64,000 nucleotides of DNA from Prorocentrum cordatum (GCA_963575745.1 CAUYUJ010015946.1:138536-202535), one strand, 5' to 3'; counted from the first letter of the stretch, positions 50,281 to 61,079 are shown. Program-made: numbers and translations. The notes: a model not told the origin generated them from the letters alone.

Positions 50281-51166
50281 GCCCGGGGGCCCAGCGAGGG
50301 CCCCCCAGAGGCCGACGGCGGCCAAGGGTCTCGCGCAGCATTGTTTTTGGCCCCACTTCGAGGACGTCCGGGCCCCGCCCCTCCCGTCCCAGATCCTTTG
50401 GCTACCTTGAAGACTGCGGGGTAGCGGTCAAGCGTGACATATTGATTTGCCAATGCGAACTTTGCTGCAGTTTTGTACCGGAGAAGAAGACTTTTGTACC
50501 CTGCGAGGACGTCCAGGCTCCGCCCCTCTTGTGTGTGAATGAAGTCCGTTCCGGGCCCCGCCCCTCTTGTGTGTGTGTGTGAAGTCCGTTCATGCCCCCA
50601 TTCTATCAGCACATGCCGCAGCTGTGGCGGCTCAGGTCACGTAGTGGCGTTCACACCAACAGTGCGCTGCCCTCCGCGCGGCGCCCCGGAAAAGGGAACA
50701 GCTAACCTCTTCCTCCGTGCCTCTGCCTACGGACCCCTGGTGTAGGATCGAGCCTTCGGTCGTTTCCCCATAATACGCACACCTCTCACCCTGACCAGCG
50801 GAGCGGCGCAGAATCACACGGGGTCCTCTTCTCTGGCGCTGGCGTGCACAGTGAAGCCGCATCGTGTTGTGGAGGACGATCAATGTAGAGAAAGCGCGGT
50901 GCCAAATACTTTCCAGATGTCTAGAACCATCTGTTAAACGTGCTTCACACATATAAAAAAAGATGTTATGAACATGCTCCGGACATTATCCGTCATTTTA
51001 AACACATTGTTTAGTTCGATGATCGGACTGTTCGGGCGCCCGCTGTCGTGGCAGCCGCAAACATAGTAAGGATGGGCAGGTGCCCCACCTGGTGCTCCAA
51101 CCCCAAACCTGCGAATACTCTCTGTGCGCGTCGCCCCCCCAAAAAGGCGGCGCCTCCGAGGAAAAC
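50281..51166. other. 900 bp without confident gene
   Basis: CCCCGCCCCTCTTGTGTGTG is duplicated near 50520 and 50560. A 106-aa minus frame (50952-50632) with AFSTLIVLHNTMRLHC and several Cys/His is intact but unrecognised. The rest is featureless. Confidence 0.35.
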
Positions 51167-51171
51167 TTTGA

Positions 51172-51288
51172 TAGGGGGCCACATGCGAACCCGACCCCTA
51201 CCCCTCGGGAGCTCCCGAGCGAAGCGAACCCCAGCCTCCCCCTCGGAAGCCGTGGGGGGTAGGGGTCGGGTTCGCATGTGGCCCTCTA
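51172..51288. mobile_element. TIR-T element, copy 2
   Basis: TAGGGGGCCACATGCGAACC at left, GGTTCGCATGTGGCCCTCTA at right. Flanks TTTGA / TTGGA (4 of 5). Confidence 0.9.
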
Positions 51289-51289
51289 T

Positions 51290-51774
51290 TGGAGCATGTG
51301 CTACCTGGCGAGCTTTCTCTGCCAGGCCGTACCGCTCGGGAGGGGGCGGCGTGCCACGGGACGGTTTTGCTGCATGTTTGGGCCGGGCGCGCGCGCTTCC
51401 GAGGGGGATGCACGTTGCCAATACAATCGGCCCGAATTGTAATGACGGGCGGGTCTCCCAGGGTACCGTTGCATCCCTCCCTCCTCGGTCCATCCTTGGC
51501 CGTCTTTGTTGGCCACCTCTCTGTTCGGTCAGTTTCATTTTAGGCTCCCCTGCCCTTCCCCCGGTCTGCATGTGCACTGAACCGCGAATCGTCTACGGCC
51601 TTTTCCCGGACCTCTCAGAAGGCCAGCGCGCCTCGCAGACCGCCCGTCGCCAAGCCATGGGCAGCCTCCGGGCGATGACGGTTCGCTTCTCTTCGCTTCG
51701 CTTCGCGCTTCGGAATGGGCGTCCAAGGCCTTTGCATCCTGATCGCTTATCGCGCATCCATATGATACGGGCCG
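51290..51774. other. No gene recognised
   Basis: Frames of 60-100 aa on both strands; TTCGCTTCTCTTCGCTTCG run near 51683. Confidence 0.3.
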
Positions 51775-51885
51775 AGTGTGAGCTGCCCGCGTAACTTCGC
51801 GCGCAAGCGTCGTTGTTTCCGATGAGCAAGCGGGCCGCGCTCGCGGCCCGCGTCAGCCACCGCGCAAGGTCGCTGTGGCATTTGC
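51775..51885. repeat. Repeat G, copy 2
   Basis: GTGAGCTGCCCGCGTAACTT, CGCGCGCAAGCGTCG, GGCCCGCGTCAGCCACCGCG. Confidence 0.6.
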
Positions 51886-51889
51886 GCTT

Positions 51890-52018
51890 GATGAAGTCGG
51901 GCATGTCCTTCCACAGGAGGAAGGTTCAGAAATAGTCAACACATATTCTGATGACGATGCCTCGACGAGCAAGAAACAATCCTTCCAACATCCACCTGTA
52001 GAAGGACATGCCCGATCT
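51890..52018. mobile_element. TIR-A element, copy A10, short
   Basis: GAAGTCGGGCATGTCCTTCC at left, CTGTAGAAGGACATGCCCGA at right, about 125 bp. Flanks GCGCTTGA / GTGTTGGA (6 of 8). Confidence 0.85.
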
Positions 52019-52179
52019 AAGTGTTGGATCGTCGCTCAGCTGGCGCCCGTCGCGACTGGCCCGCAGCCCGACCGCCCCGGGCGCCCACTCTGCCGTCCGC
52101 CCCCCCCCCCGTGGGGACTCGCCCAGACCTCCGACGACTCGCTCGTCACGTCGACGTGGTCGTCGCCGTCGAGGGAGGG

Positions 52180-52395
52180 AGGGAGGGGGGGAGGGAAACA
52201 GGGAGAGCTGGGAGGAAGAGGGGGAGGAGGAGGAGGAGGAGGAGGGAGGAGGAGGGAGGAGAGGAGGAGGAGGAGGAGGAGGAGGAGGAGGAGAGGAGAG
52301 GAGGAGGAGGAGGAGGAGGACGAGGAAGAGGAGGAGGAGGAGGAGGAGGAAGAGGATGAGGAGGAGGAGGAGGAGGAGGAGGAGGAGGGGGGGTG
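52180..52395. repeat. GGA array
   Basis: Degenerate GGA/GAGGAA. Confidence 0.95.
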
Positions 52396-52405
52396 GAGGT
52401 GGAGA

Positions 52406-52442
<37 letters not shown>

Positions 52443-53212
52443 GGGGGAGGAGGAAGAGGAAAAACAATACTTTCAGTACTACTAGTACTACTACTAGTAC
52501 TACTACTACTAATAATAAGAATAATAATACTAATAATAGGAAGAAGACGAATATTAACACTACCGAAAATAGGAATAATAATAAGAGTAATCAGAAAAGC
52601 AACATTAAGCATTGACCATAATCATGTTAGTACTAATACGAATACGCATACTAATACTAACAATGCCAATACTATTAAGAAACATAGTACTAATGATACC
52701 AACAGTAATAATAAGACGAATAGTACGACGAGTGACACAAATAAGAATAATACTCGTTAATAGTAATAAGCATGCTAATACTAAAACTAATAATAATAAA
52801 CTAGTAAGACTAATAATAATAATGATAATACAAATACAAATAGAAGTACTAATAATTGTTATAATCATACGACTAATAACACTATAATAACACCAATACC
52901 AATACTACTATATACTACTACTACTACTACTACTACTATTACTACTAACAATAATACGACTAATACAACTATTCATAATAAAACTAATATTATTGTTAAT
53001 AATAATATTCATAATAATAATACTTATTATTGTAAGTATACGAATGACAAAACTAATATTATTATTACTAGTAATAATAATAAGTTTAATACTACTAATA
53101 TTCATATTAATAACAATACTGCTAATAATAATAATGCTGATGATCATAATGATCATGATGATGATGATGCTAATATTAATATTAATAATAATAACAATAG
53201 TAGTAGTAGTAC

Positions 53213-53273
<61 letters not shown>

Positions 53274-53280
53274 CGTAATC

Positions 53281-53343
<63 letters not shown>

Positions 53344-53470
53344 ATAATAGTACTAATGATACAAATAATACAAAGACTAATGATAATACGTATAATAATA
53401 ACAAATAATACGACTAATGCAATTAGTAATAAGAAGAATACTAATCATAATAAGAAGAACAATACGAAAA
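52396..53470. repeat. AT-rich degenerate triplet domain
   Basis: GAT run at 52410-52440, then AAT/ACT/AGA triplets to 53200, (AGT)n at 53200-53345, then AAT/ACG triplets. The sharp change from GC-rich to AT-rich is a composition island. Confidence 0.9.
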
Positions 53471-53474
53471 ATAC

Positions 53475-53700
53475 TAGGAGGAGGAGGAGGAGGAGGAGGA
53501 GGAGGAGGAGGAGGAGGAGAGGAGGAGGAGGAGGAGGAGGAGGAGGAGGAGGAGGAGGCGGAGGCGGAGGCGGAGGCGGAGGCGGAGGCGGAGGCGGAGG
53601 AGGCGGAGGAGGAGGAGGAGGAGGAGGAGGAGGAGGCGGAGGTGGAGACGGGGGCGGAGGAGGAGGAGGAGCAATAGGAGTTGGAGGAGGAGGAGGAGGC
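53475..53700. repeat. GGA and GGCGGA arrays
   Basis: (GGA)n enclosing (GGCGGA)n at 53556-53605. Confidence 0.95.
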
Positions 53701-53821
53701 ACCAGGGACGAGGAGGGGGCCCTGGCCTGCGACGGCTCGACCCGCCAGCGCCCGCCGCGAGTGGCCCCACAGTTGCAGCGGGCCCCGGGCGCTCGCCCTG
53801 CCCTCCGCGCCCTGCCGCCCT

Positions 53822-54044
53822 CCTCCTGTTGTTGTTGTTGTTGTTGCTGTTGCTGTTGTTGCTGTTGTTGTTGGTGGTGGGGGTGGGGGTGGCGTTGTTG
53901 TTGTTGGTGGTGGTGCTGCTGCTGCTGTTGTTGTGGTTGCTGCTGTTGCCGGTGTTGGTTTTGTTGGTGGTGATGTTGATGTTGTTGTTGATGATGTTGC
54001 CGTTGTTGTTGTTGTTGTTGCTGTTGCTGCTGTTGTTGTTGTGG

Positions 54045-54079
<35 letters not shown>

Positions 54080-54130
54080 GCTGTTGTTGTTGTTGTTGCC
54101 GTTGTTGTTGTTGTTGTTATTGTTGTTGAA
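53822..54130. repeat. TGT array
   Basis: TGTTGTTG with GCT, GGT and GAT interruptions; poly-Val, Leu or Cys frames result. Confidence 0.95.
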
Positions 54131-54880
54131 CATTATTATTTCTAAAGAATAATTATTGTTGGGACCCCTGGTGCACGACCCCCCCGCCGCGCCTAGGCCG
54201 CAGCCACGTTTTCATCATTTTCGTGAGGAAGTCTCAGGCAAAACGGGTTGGTCCGGATCCGGTTGTGTTGTTACGATCGGTTTTCCCTTGCAAAAAATAA
54301 GCTAAGTGGACATTTCTTGTTCTAACATATCCAAACTTCAAGAATCCCTTGCAAAAAATAAGGTAAAGTGGACATTCGCGCGCGCAAGACGAAATCCTTC
54401 CAAAACCTTAGTTTTCGTAGCGATTTTAACATAAAAACATCAAAAAAACAATGGTTTTTCAACAAAAAATGTCAAAATTTCATCCCGCGCGCTCTTGCGG
54501 ATTCGTAGGAAACCCAACACTTTTTAAACATTTCTGTCAAACGGGCTTTTGCGAGCAACTTTTTCGAACTTCTGCAACAACGGTTGCGCACCTGCCAGGG
54601 CCATCATCCCTGTCAAATAATACCATGCGGGACACATTCGTTTTTTCTTCGCGCGCGCACGCCGTCGTCGTCGGCCGCGGGGCCCTGAATAGTAGCCACG
54701 GTCGTCCGCATGCCACGAAGTGAAGTGTCCGAACGTCATAGGGCGGGAAGCTGGGTGTGGGTGGTGGCGAAGAGTCGTTTGGAAATTTGGTAGAGCTTGA
54801 ACCGGCCCCCCCACAAAGTGGGGGTATTGCCCGCCTCCTATGAAAACCCTGGCACTGGTGAGAACGGAGTGTCCCCACGT
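54131..54880. other. Unassigned, with a 70-bp tandem pair
   Basis: CCCTTGCAAAAAATAAG occurs at 54286 and 54346, each followed by TAA-GTGGACATT. GTGAGGAAGTCTCAGGC at 54222 matches 35817 beside the satellite. No gene recognised. Confidence 0.4.
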
Positions 54881-54887
54881 GCTAGTA

Positions 54888-54888
<1 letters not shown>

Positions 54889-54942
<54 letters not shown>
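54889..54942. repeat. (TGT)n array
   Basis: Pure TGT, 18 units. Confidence 0.95.
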
Positions 54943-54945
<3 letters not shown>

Positions 54946-55447
54946 GGGCGCTGGTTTCGGCGCAACCCCGAAATGCCTGAGCGTGAGCCTGATATGCAAA
55001 TGATATGCAGCCGGCACGCCGAGGCGAGAGAGCCAGAGCAGCGGATGCAGTGTGTCCCACAAGAACGAGTCTTGAATAGTTAACGTTGAACATGGGCTAG
55101 GAAAGCCTTAGGGCCTCTGGGGGCCTTGAGTAAGAGCGGAGGAAGTATCGAAGAGGAGCCTCGTCGTTTGCAGGGGGGGCGCTTGCGGCGATAGAGGCAG
55201 AAAGTTGTCACATAAATCCGTCATTAAGTATTTCACAACGAGAGGATGCCAGATTTGCGACCACTTGCGAACCTTACCCATGCGGGTGCTTTCCATGCTG
55301 AGGTATCGAACGCGCCCGCTGGCTTTCACCTGGCTGCGGACATCCTTCGAATTCTGAACCCCAGCTGCCGTTTCAAACATCTGACCTGCAGGGGTAAGGT
55401 CACTTGAGCGAGTGGGGGAAACGGGGTCGACCGCGCCAACATTCGTG
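54943..55447. other. No gene recognised
   Basis: Balanced sequence; only short frames. Confidence 0.3.
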
Positions 55448-55548
55448 TGTAAGCTGTCCGCGAAGGTCGCGCGCAAGCGCCCTCGTTTCCAATGTGGCGT
55501 GCCTCGCTGACGGCCCGCGTCACCCGTGGCGTGAAGTCGTTACGGCAC
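55448..55548. repeat. Repeat G, copy 3
   Basis: GTGTAAGCTGTCCGCGAAGG, TCGCGCGCAAGCGCCCTCG, GGCCCGCGTCACCCG. Confidence 0.6.
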
Positions 55549-55710
55549 GGTGTGTAAGGCCCGTTGTGTCTCAAGACATTCTGGCTCGAGCCGATTCTGG
55601 ACGATTTTTCCGAGGCACCGAAGCAGTGAAGTTTCTCACGTCGGCATGGGCTCTCCGCGCGGCGCGGACGAGCACCAGCCGCCCACTGCTTTGGCCGTTT
55701 CACCCTCGAG

Positions 55711-56004
55711 AACCAAGATCAGAACCCCCCCTCGGACGACTGGCTCTTCGGCAGCCCCGTAGACTTCGGCGCACACCCGAGGCGCGCCGCGCTGGAGCAG
55801 GCGAGGCGCGCGGCGCTGGAGCGGGCTGCGGCGGCGCCGACGCAGCGCGTGCGGCGGCCGCCAGGGCTGCGCAGCGCGGCCGCGACCGGCCACGGCGCCG
55901 AGGCCGGCACGCCCGCGGGCGGCACCGGCGAGGCCAGCACGTCTTCCTCCCCGTCTGGCAGCGGCATGGCAGCCGTCGCGTCTGCGGCAGCTGAGCGCCA
56001 ATGA
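55711..56004 (+). CDS. 3'-terminal coding exon, unknown protein
   Basis: 97 codons and a TGA. The frame opens with ENQDQNPPSDDWLFGSPVD (counting the GAG just before 55711), runs into an amphipathic Ala/Arg helix (RRAALEQARRAALERAAAA), and ends in a Gly/Ser/Thr-rich tail (GTGEASTSSSPSGSG). About nine in ten codons end in G or C, far more ordered than the other frames. CCCTCGAG just before 55711 is a possible acceptor; an in-frame TGA lies upstream near 55628, so the coding part must start after it. Asp/Trp-rich head, coiled helix and low-complexity tail give no family. A competing minus frame exists but has poorer codon use. Confidence 0.5.
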   Translation, partial: NQDQNPPSDDWLFGSPVDFGAHPRRAALEQARRAALERAAAAPTQRVRRPPGLRSAAATGHGAEAGTPAGGTGEASTSSSPSGSGMAAVASAAAERQ

Positions 56005-56919
56005 GGCCGCGGCCACGCATGGAACATAACCAGGTCCAGGGCAACGCGTGATGCCACGCCGAGGGCCGGCCTCGAGGCCTGGTGCCTAGGGCCTAGGGCC
56101 TGATCCTTCTCCTCTTCCTCCTCCTCATCTCTGCCCTCGATCCTCCTCCCCGCCCCATGTCCTCCCCCTCCCCCGCCTCCTCCCTCCCCGGTCCCCATCT
56201 TACGCTCGCCCCCCCTCTCCTCTTGCTTCCCCTTCTCTTGTTCCCCCCCTCATCGTGCCGCCCCCTCCTCCTCCATCTCATAGTACAATCAGTAGTGCTA
56301 CACTCAGTTGGCGATGCCCGCGTTTAGCAGGACAGATCTATAATTCGAGCGTTCTCCGACTTGGTTACGCTTCAGCGGATGTTTTAAACCGTTGGTTTAT
56401 GCGATAACCGCAGGCGCAGTTTCTCCTCCCGATGCGCTCTGGGTTGCGCGCCCGATAGAGGTAGATTCGAGCCCCCGGCTGTGCGCCAGCAGTACATAGG
56501 TTTGCTCCTTTCTTGCGCTGGCGCGCCCGGAATCAAAGGCTTGAACTCATGACGACGCGGCAAAAAATAGTGCGTAAGAACCGTACCTACTCGTCGTTGA
56601 CATGTGCTTATCAACCAGGACAGGCCAGACTCCCAGCCCAGACCTCCTCGGGTCCAAACAAAGATTCTGAACGGGTCTAACGCAGGTGGTGGGTCGGCGG
56701 CGCGAGAAGCTATCGCTCATTCACTGTATATGAATTCGTGCCATAGTGCGCCACCGCTTCGGGGGGGTGGGGGGGGGGGCGAACTATCGCACGGGCGATG
56801 ACTATTGCGTGTGACAAAAGCTACATAATTGCATCCGCTCGCACTTGTATCACCCAGCTTGCAAATTCTAGAGAGGAATTGCCTCGACCAGGGAAGTGGG
56901 CAGCACGCAGAGGAAGGGT
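56005..56919. other. 900 bp without confident gene
   Basis: 56100-56280 is CT-rich. 56430-56540 has tRNA-like T-arm words that do not fold into a tRNA. AGGACAGGCCAGACTCC at 56619 may be a decayed A terminus. Confidence 0.35.
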
Positions 56920-57200
56920 CCCCCAGTAGAGGCCTCTTGGAGCGTCTTGGGGGCCTCTTGGCGGTCCCGGACGCCTCTTAGAGCGTCTTGGGTGCCTCGG
57001 AGAGCTTCTTGGGGCCTCTTGGGGGTCTCTGGGGAGCCTCTTGGAGGCCTCTTGGGCGCCTGTTGGGGCCTCTTGGGGCCGTCTGGGCGCCTTTGGGGGC
57101 TCTCTTGGGACGCTCTTGGGAGCCTTGGAAGCGCTCTTGGAGCCCTCCCTCCTGGGCCATCTTGGAGCCATCGTGAAACCGTGCCTCAGAAGCCGGAGGC
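56920..57200 (+). repeat. Family M array 10
   Basis: GGGGGCCTCTTGG, GGCGCTCTTGG, GGGCCATCTTGG units. Confidence 0.75.
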
Positions 57201-57214
57201 CCCGTGCTGGGCAT

Positions 57215-57328
57215 CGCTCGGACGTGTGCATTTTTTCTCGGCGAGAACCATCGAGGACCATCCTGGACCATCGAGCAAAAAATACGCACGAAACCGAACA
57301 AAACGCATTGGACATGGACGTCCGAGCG
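57215..57328. mobile_element. TIR element N, copy 1
   Basis: GCTCGGACGTGTGCATTTTT at left, GGACATGGACGTCCGAGC at right; interior TCGGCGAGAACCATCGAGG, GGACCATCGAGC. Copies at 44335, 44656 (fragment) and 58149. Confidence 0.75.
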
Positions 57329-57379
57329 ACGGCAAGGCATGCGCCGGCCCTGGCCGCGGCCAGCCGCGCCCTGGCCCCG

Positions 57380-57497
57380 CGGCGAGGCGTCCTGGCTCGC
57401 CTACAGGCCTACCGAAAAGTGTTCCAAGAGCCCTTCTAGTGGTCTGCACGACGTGGCAGGCTTGCAGGAGTGCCGGGGCGGTCGGTCCCTGCTCAGT
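57380..57497. mobile_element. TIR element O, copy 3, short
   Basis: GCGGCGAGGCGTCCTGGCTC at left, CCGGGGCGGTCGGTCCCTGC at right. Confidence 0.65.
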
Positions 57498-57654
57498 GGT
57501 TCGTCGCGCGCCGCCCCCCGCGAGGATCCTCAGGGCGTGCGGTCGCCCCACTCTTGGGTCACCCGCTTCTGCCTGTGTCCGTCGTCGCGGCACCATCTGC
57601 GTCGCCTTGGAGGGCTTCTGTGGGCCAGCACACGTTTGCGCTAACACTCTAGAC

Positions 57655-57858
57655 CTCCTAGACGGAGTCGATGGGGTCGGAGGAGTGTGCCGCATCGGCG
57701 ACGCGTTTCGATGTGATTCTCAACTTTCTTCACGCCGACGACGCCGATGCATCGCCGACATCGCCGGTACATCGCCGAGGCAACGCCGATGCATCGCCGA
57801 TGCATCGGCGATTCGTCGGGATCCCTCGACCCCATCTACTCGGACCCCATCTAGGAGG
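57655..57858. mobile_element. TIR element V
   Basis: CCTCCTAGACGGAGTCGATG at left, complement of CATCTACTCGGACCCCATCT at right. Centre packed with GATGCATCGCC words. A right-end relative lies at 49090-49165, next to the LINE break. Confidence 0.65.
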
Positions 57859-57879
57859 CCTCTAAACACGCGTTCTGAG

Positions 57880-58094
57880 ATCGGCGCCGATCGGCGCGGG
57901 CCCCCCACCCCCCCCTCCCCTCCCATGAAGTAGATCTTGGCTGTTTTTTAGGCGCCTGCTTCGTGCGTGTGGAGTCTCCCCCAGAGGCAGCACTCTTGCA
58001 AACGGTCGCACTCCACAGAGGCCTGGAGCCGGACCCCCCCCCTTTCTCCCCCCTCTCCGCCGAGCGTCGAGGCGCCGGGTCACAAAGTCGCTCA
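57880..58094. mobile_element. TIR element H, copy 4
   Basis: GCCGATCGGCGCGGGCCC, GAAGTAGATCTTGGCTGTTT, GCAAACGGTCGCACTCC, GCGTCGAGGCGCCGGGT. Confidence 0.7.
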
Positions 58095-58148
58095 CATCAT
58101 CGACCCCGGCGTGCCCAGTCCACGCCGGTCGTGGAAGTGTCCTGGCGC

Positions 58149-58262
58149 CGCTCGGACGTGCGCAGTTCTCCTCGGCGGGAACCGTCGAGGACCCCCCTGG
58201 ACCATCGACCAACAAAAAGAAAGCACGCACGGCACCGAACACAGTGCACGGGAACTGGCGCG
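58149..58262. mobile_element. TIR element N, copy 4
   Basis: GCTCGGACGTGCGCAGTTCT, CGGCGGGAACCGTCGAGG, CCTGGACCATCGACC; right end decayed. Confidence 0.6.
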
Positions 58263-58660
58263 GTCGGCGGCGCGCCGTGGCTGCGGCGGCAAGGCGCCCC
58301 CTCGCGGGGCGCGCTCTGCCGCGGGGGCGGACGCCCCGGGCGGCGGGCGAAGGGCAGCCCGCGGAGGGCGGCGGCGGGCGGCCGCTCCACAGCGGCGGGG
58401 GGCGATGGGCGGCCGCTCGCCCCCGCGAGGGGCAGCGAACGCGATCTGTGTTTCTGGGGCGGCGGGGGAGAGGGCAATGGGTTTTTGTAGGCCAGGAGCA
58501 AGCACGGGCAGCCCAATCGTCGGCAGGAGTCGGCCTGAAGTCAGAGCTTCTCGCGAAGGGCGGCTGTGAGGATTGCTGTTGGCCGATCCAGCGCGCCCGC
58601 CGAGCGTACGGGGATCTGGCCCTGGAAACAACGCTGCCCCCCAGCGACCTTCAAGCCCTA
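58263..58660. other. GC-rich, no confident gene
   Basis: GGCGGGCG-rich with frames open everywhere; nothing recognised. Confidence 0.3.
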
Positions 58661-58663
58661 GTG

Positions 58664-58761
58664 TTAAGTCGGGCCTGTCCCTCCACAGGGGGAGTATTCG
58701 AACATAGTAAGAAATAAGTCCGGGGACTTTTTTTTCAGTTTTTTTTGTTGTTGATATTTTC

Positions 58762-58828
<67 letters not shown>

Positions 58829-58871
58829 TTTTCGTCCAGAATCCCCCTGTAGTGGGACAGGCCCGACCTAA
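58664..58871. mobile_element. TIR-A element, copy A11, with T tract
   Basis: Perfect 8-bp target duplication CCCTAGTG (58656-58663, 58872-58879). TTAAGTCGGGCCTGTCCC at left, GTAGTGGGACAGGCCCGACC at right, about 60 uninterrupted T inside (58766-58826). Confidence 0.95.
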
Positions 58872-58912
58872 CCCTAGTGGGCGATGGCAGACCCCCGCGG
58901 CCCTCCCATGTT

Positions 58913-59144
58913 CAAGCAGTGGCGAAGCGTCCTGGCTCGCCTATTCGCTCTACCAAACGATGCTCTAAGAACCTTCTGTGGTGTCCACGAGATGCTCTCA
59001 GAGCAGTTCTGGTCGAGATGGTCTTGTTTGAACGCATCGAGTTATTGCTCTAAGAACATTGTTTTTGTTCTCAGAACACTTTTGGGTTCGAAGAACATTT
59101 CGTGGTAGGACTGTAGGAACGCCGGGACGGTCGGTCCCTGCTCA
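58913..59144. mobile_element. TIR element O, copy 1
   Basis: CAAGCAGTGGCGAAGCGTCC at left, CCGGGACGGTCGGTCCCTGC at right, about 232 bp, interior of AGAAC/GTTCT palindromic words. Reference for the swollen copy at 39988. Confidence 0.8.
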
Positions 59145-59157
59145 AAATGTTTTCCCT

Positions 59158-59499
59158 AGGTTCGTGTCGTGTCGACCGGCGGGGACCCCGCCAGCGGCCT
59201 TCCACTTTGAACGCCGCGGGCGACCCAGAATCGTTCGATATACTGGAGGGGAAGAAACACACAGACACAATTCATCGCCGATTCACAGGAAAATATAGGA
59301 AAATACGGGAAGTGTAGGGGAAGACAAAAACCCAGAAAATATGGGAATCATTGTATTTGTGTCTATTTATTTGTGTGCCCCAGGGCCCCCTTGAGATATG
59401 GAAGGATCCGGACGTTTCGGGGACGGCCGAGCTTTCAGGGTCGAACGATCCCCGCGGTTGTCAGGAGCCAACGCCCGGGCCGGCCCGACACGAACTTGC
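59158..59499. mobile_element. TIR element P copy 2, interrupted by B7
   Basis: GGTTCGTGTCGTGTCGACCG at left, GGCCCGACACGAACTT at right. Without B7 the two halves align with 26367-26546. Confidence 0.85.
59242..59394. mobile_element. TIR-B element, copy B7, in P
   Basis: Perfect 5-bp target duplication GATAT (59237-59241, 59395-59399). CTGGAGGGGAAGAAACACAC at left, CCCCAGGGCCCCCTTGA at right. Confidence 0.9.
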
Positions 59500-59502
59500 T
59501 GT

Positions 59503-59752
59503 AGGTCGGGAGTGTCCCGTGCCAGGAGGGAGATTCAAAGATAGTCCAGGAATAGTCCAACAATATATTCAAGATAGGAAGAGTCAAAGATAGTCCAAAT
59601 ATTGTCCAATAATAGTTCAAATATAGTCCAAGAGTAGTCAAAGATAGTCCAAGACGGTGTCTCGGCTACTCTTTGGGAGTATCTTTGGACAGCTGGCGAC
59701 TATGTTTCATTTCTCTTCCCAAATCCGCCCGTAGGAGGACAGGTCCGACCTG
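59503..59752. mobile_element. TIR-A element, copy A12, with internal repeats
   Basis: AGGTCGGGAGTGTCCC at left, CCGTAGGAGGACAGGTCCGA at right. The interior is a tandem of AAAGATAGTCC, ATATTGTCC, AATAGTTC (unit about 12-14 bp), an amplified form of the family's ATAGTC word. Confidence 0.85.
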
Positions 59753-59849
59753 ACACCAGGCGATGGCTGACCCCCCCGCGGCCCTCGTGGGTCGCCTTCG
59801 GCTTCGTGTTCGTGGTCGTGGGCGGGTTCCGTGCGGGCAATACTTCTGT

Positions 59850-60004
59850 CCATATAAAACACAGACACAAGTAATATTCCACTCGCAGGAAAGTATGGGA
59901 AAACATGGGAAGTGGGGGGGGAGACAAAAATTTAGAACATATGGGAACATGTGGGGAATCCTGTTATTTGTGTGTATTTATTTGTGTGTCCCAGGGCCCC
60001 TTCA
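59850..60004. mobile_element. TIR-B element, copy B8
   Basis: ATATAAAACACAGACACAAG at left (start truncated), GTGTGTCCCAGGGCCCCTTC at right. Confidence 0.85.
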
Positions 60005-60153
60005 GGTATCCACTGCAGCTTGAAGTTTAGGGCTTCCTTCCCCAGAAGCCCGTGGCGCGCTGGATACTGGCAAAACATCGGCCCCCCTTGGAGGCTCGAT
60101 CTTTATCCATATCCAGTGCGCCTCGGCCTCGTGGCGCCCTTGCCAGGAAAGTC

Positions 60154-60512
60154 CAAGTCACGACTGTCCCTTTCCAGGAGGCGTATAAAAATGAAAAAAT
60201 AGCCTGGCGACGAATTGTCGGCTGCTTCTTTCTATGTCTGAGCACGTTTAGTCTTATGATTTTGCAACCTACTCTAGCCTTGACCACCAGAAATAATTTC
60301 GAGCACCAGAAACAAGTACCGATTCTCGAGGGTTTTCGCGTGTCGGGCCCTGGGAGACACTCGTCCGACACTGTTTCGACACTCTTCCGACACTCTTCCG
60401 ACACTCTTTCGACACTTTTCCGGGTGCTCGAAATGGTTCTCGGGACGGGGCCCTCAAGTACGATGCTTTATGTTTCCTCCAGAACCCGCGTGTGGGAGGA
60501 CGTGCCCGACCT
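60154..60512. mobile_element. TIR-A element, copy A13, longest simple copy
   Basis: AAGTCACGACTGTCCCTTTC at left, GTGGGAGGACGTGCCCGACC at right. The interior holds a tandem of CGACACTCTTC (60360-60415). Confidence 0.8.
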
Positions 60513-60850
60513 AGTCCCAGGTCGCCTTCGGCTTCGCGCTCGTGGTCGTGGGCGGGTGGTGCCCAGCCTGAGCTCGGCAGTGCCAGAGGCAGGCAGGGCC
60601 AGCAGCTCGCCTCGAGCTCCTCCTTCTCCTCCTCGTCCTCCTCCTCCTGCCCCTGCTCCTCTTCATCCTCCCTCCTCTCCTCCAAGCGCCGTCCTGCCTC
60701 GTCGATCCCCGACCGGCGCGTACCACCCCTTCGGCCAGGGTTGGGGGCGAGGGAGGGGGCCTCTCAGACGCACCCCTGCTTCTCAGCAGGCGCGGGCCTT
60801 ATCTCTAGATGTGAGGCCGGGGCCTTTAAGCAGCAGCTGCCAGCTAAGAA
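60513..60850. other. Duplicated flank, then CT-rich sequence
   Basis: GTCGCCTTCGGCTTCG-G-TCGTGGTCGTGGGCGGG begins near 60520 and also at 59789 after A12. The rest is TCCTCCTCC-rich, with no gene. Confidence 0.5.
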
Positions 60851-60851
60851 T

Positions 60852-61010
60852 CAGGATGGGAGAAAGCACAGACACAATCAATCGTCGACTCCCAGGAAAA
60901 TATCGGAAAATATGGGAAGTGGGGGGAAGACGAAAACCCAGAAAACATAGAAAAATCTGCGAATCCTGAGATTTGTGTTTATTCATTTGTGTGTCCCTGG
61001 GCCCCTTGAA
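60852..61010. mobile_element. TIR-B element, copy B9
   Basis: TCAGGATGGGAGAAAGCACA at left, GTGTCCCTGGGCCCCTTGA at right. Flanks AAGAA / AAGCA (4 of 5). Confidence 0.85.
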
Positions 61011-61079
61011 AGCAGCCTTCCCCCCCCTCCCCCTACGTCCTTGTGCGCGCCGCCACCTTCTGGCCGTGCCCACCTACAC

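Noticed and set aside
51894-52018. Bacterial-type ribosome sites (GGAGG) before short frames
   Set aside because: AGGAGGA occurs in every GGA array and TIR element here. There is no operon structure, and spacing to start codons is random.
56430-56480. T-arm-like GATTCGAGCCCC
   Set aside because: No D-arm or acceptor pairing at the right distances on either strand.
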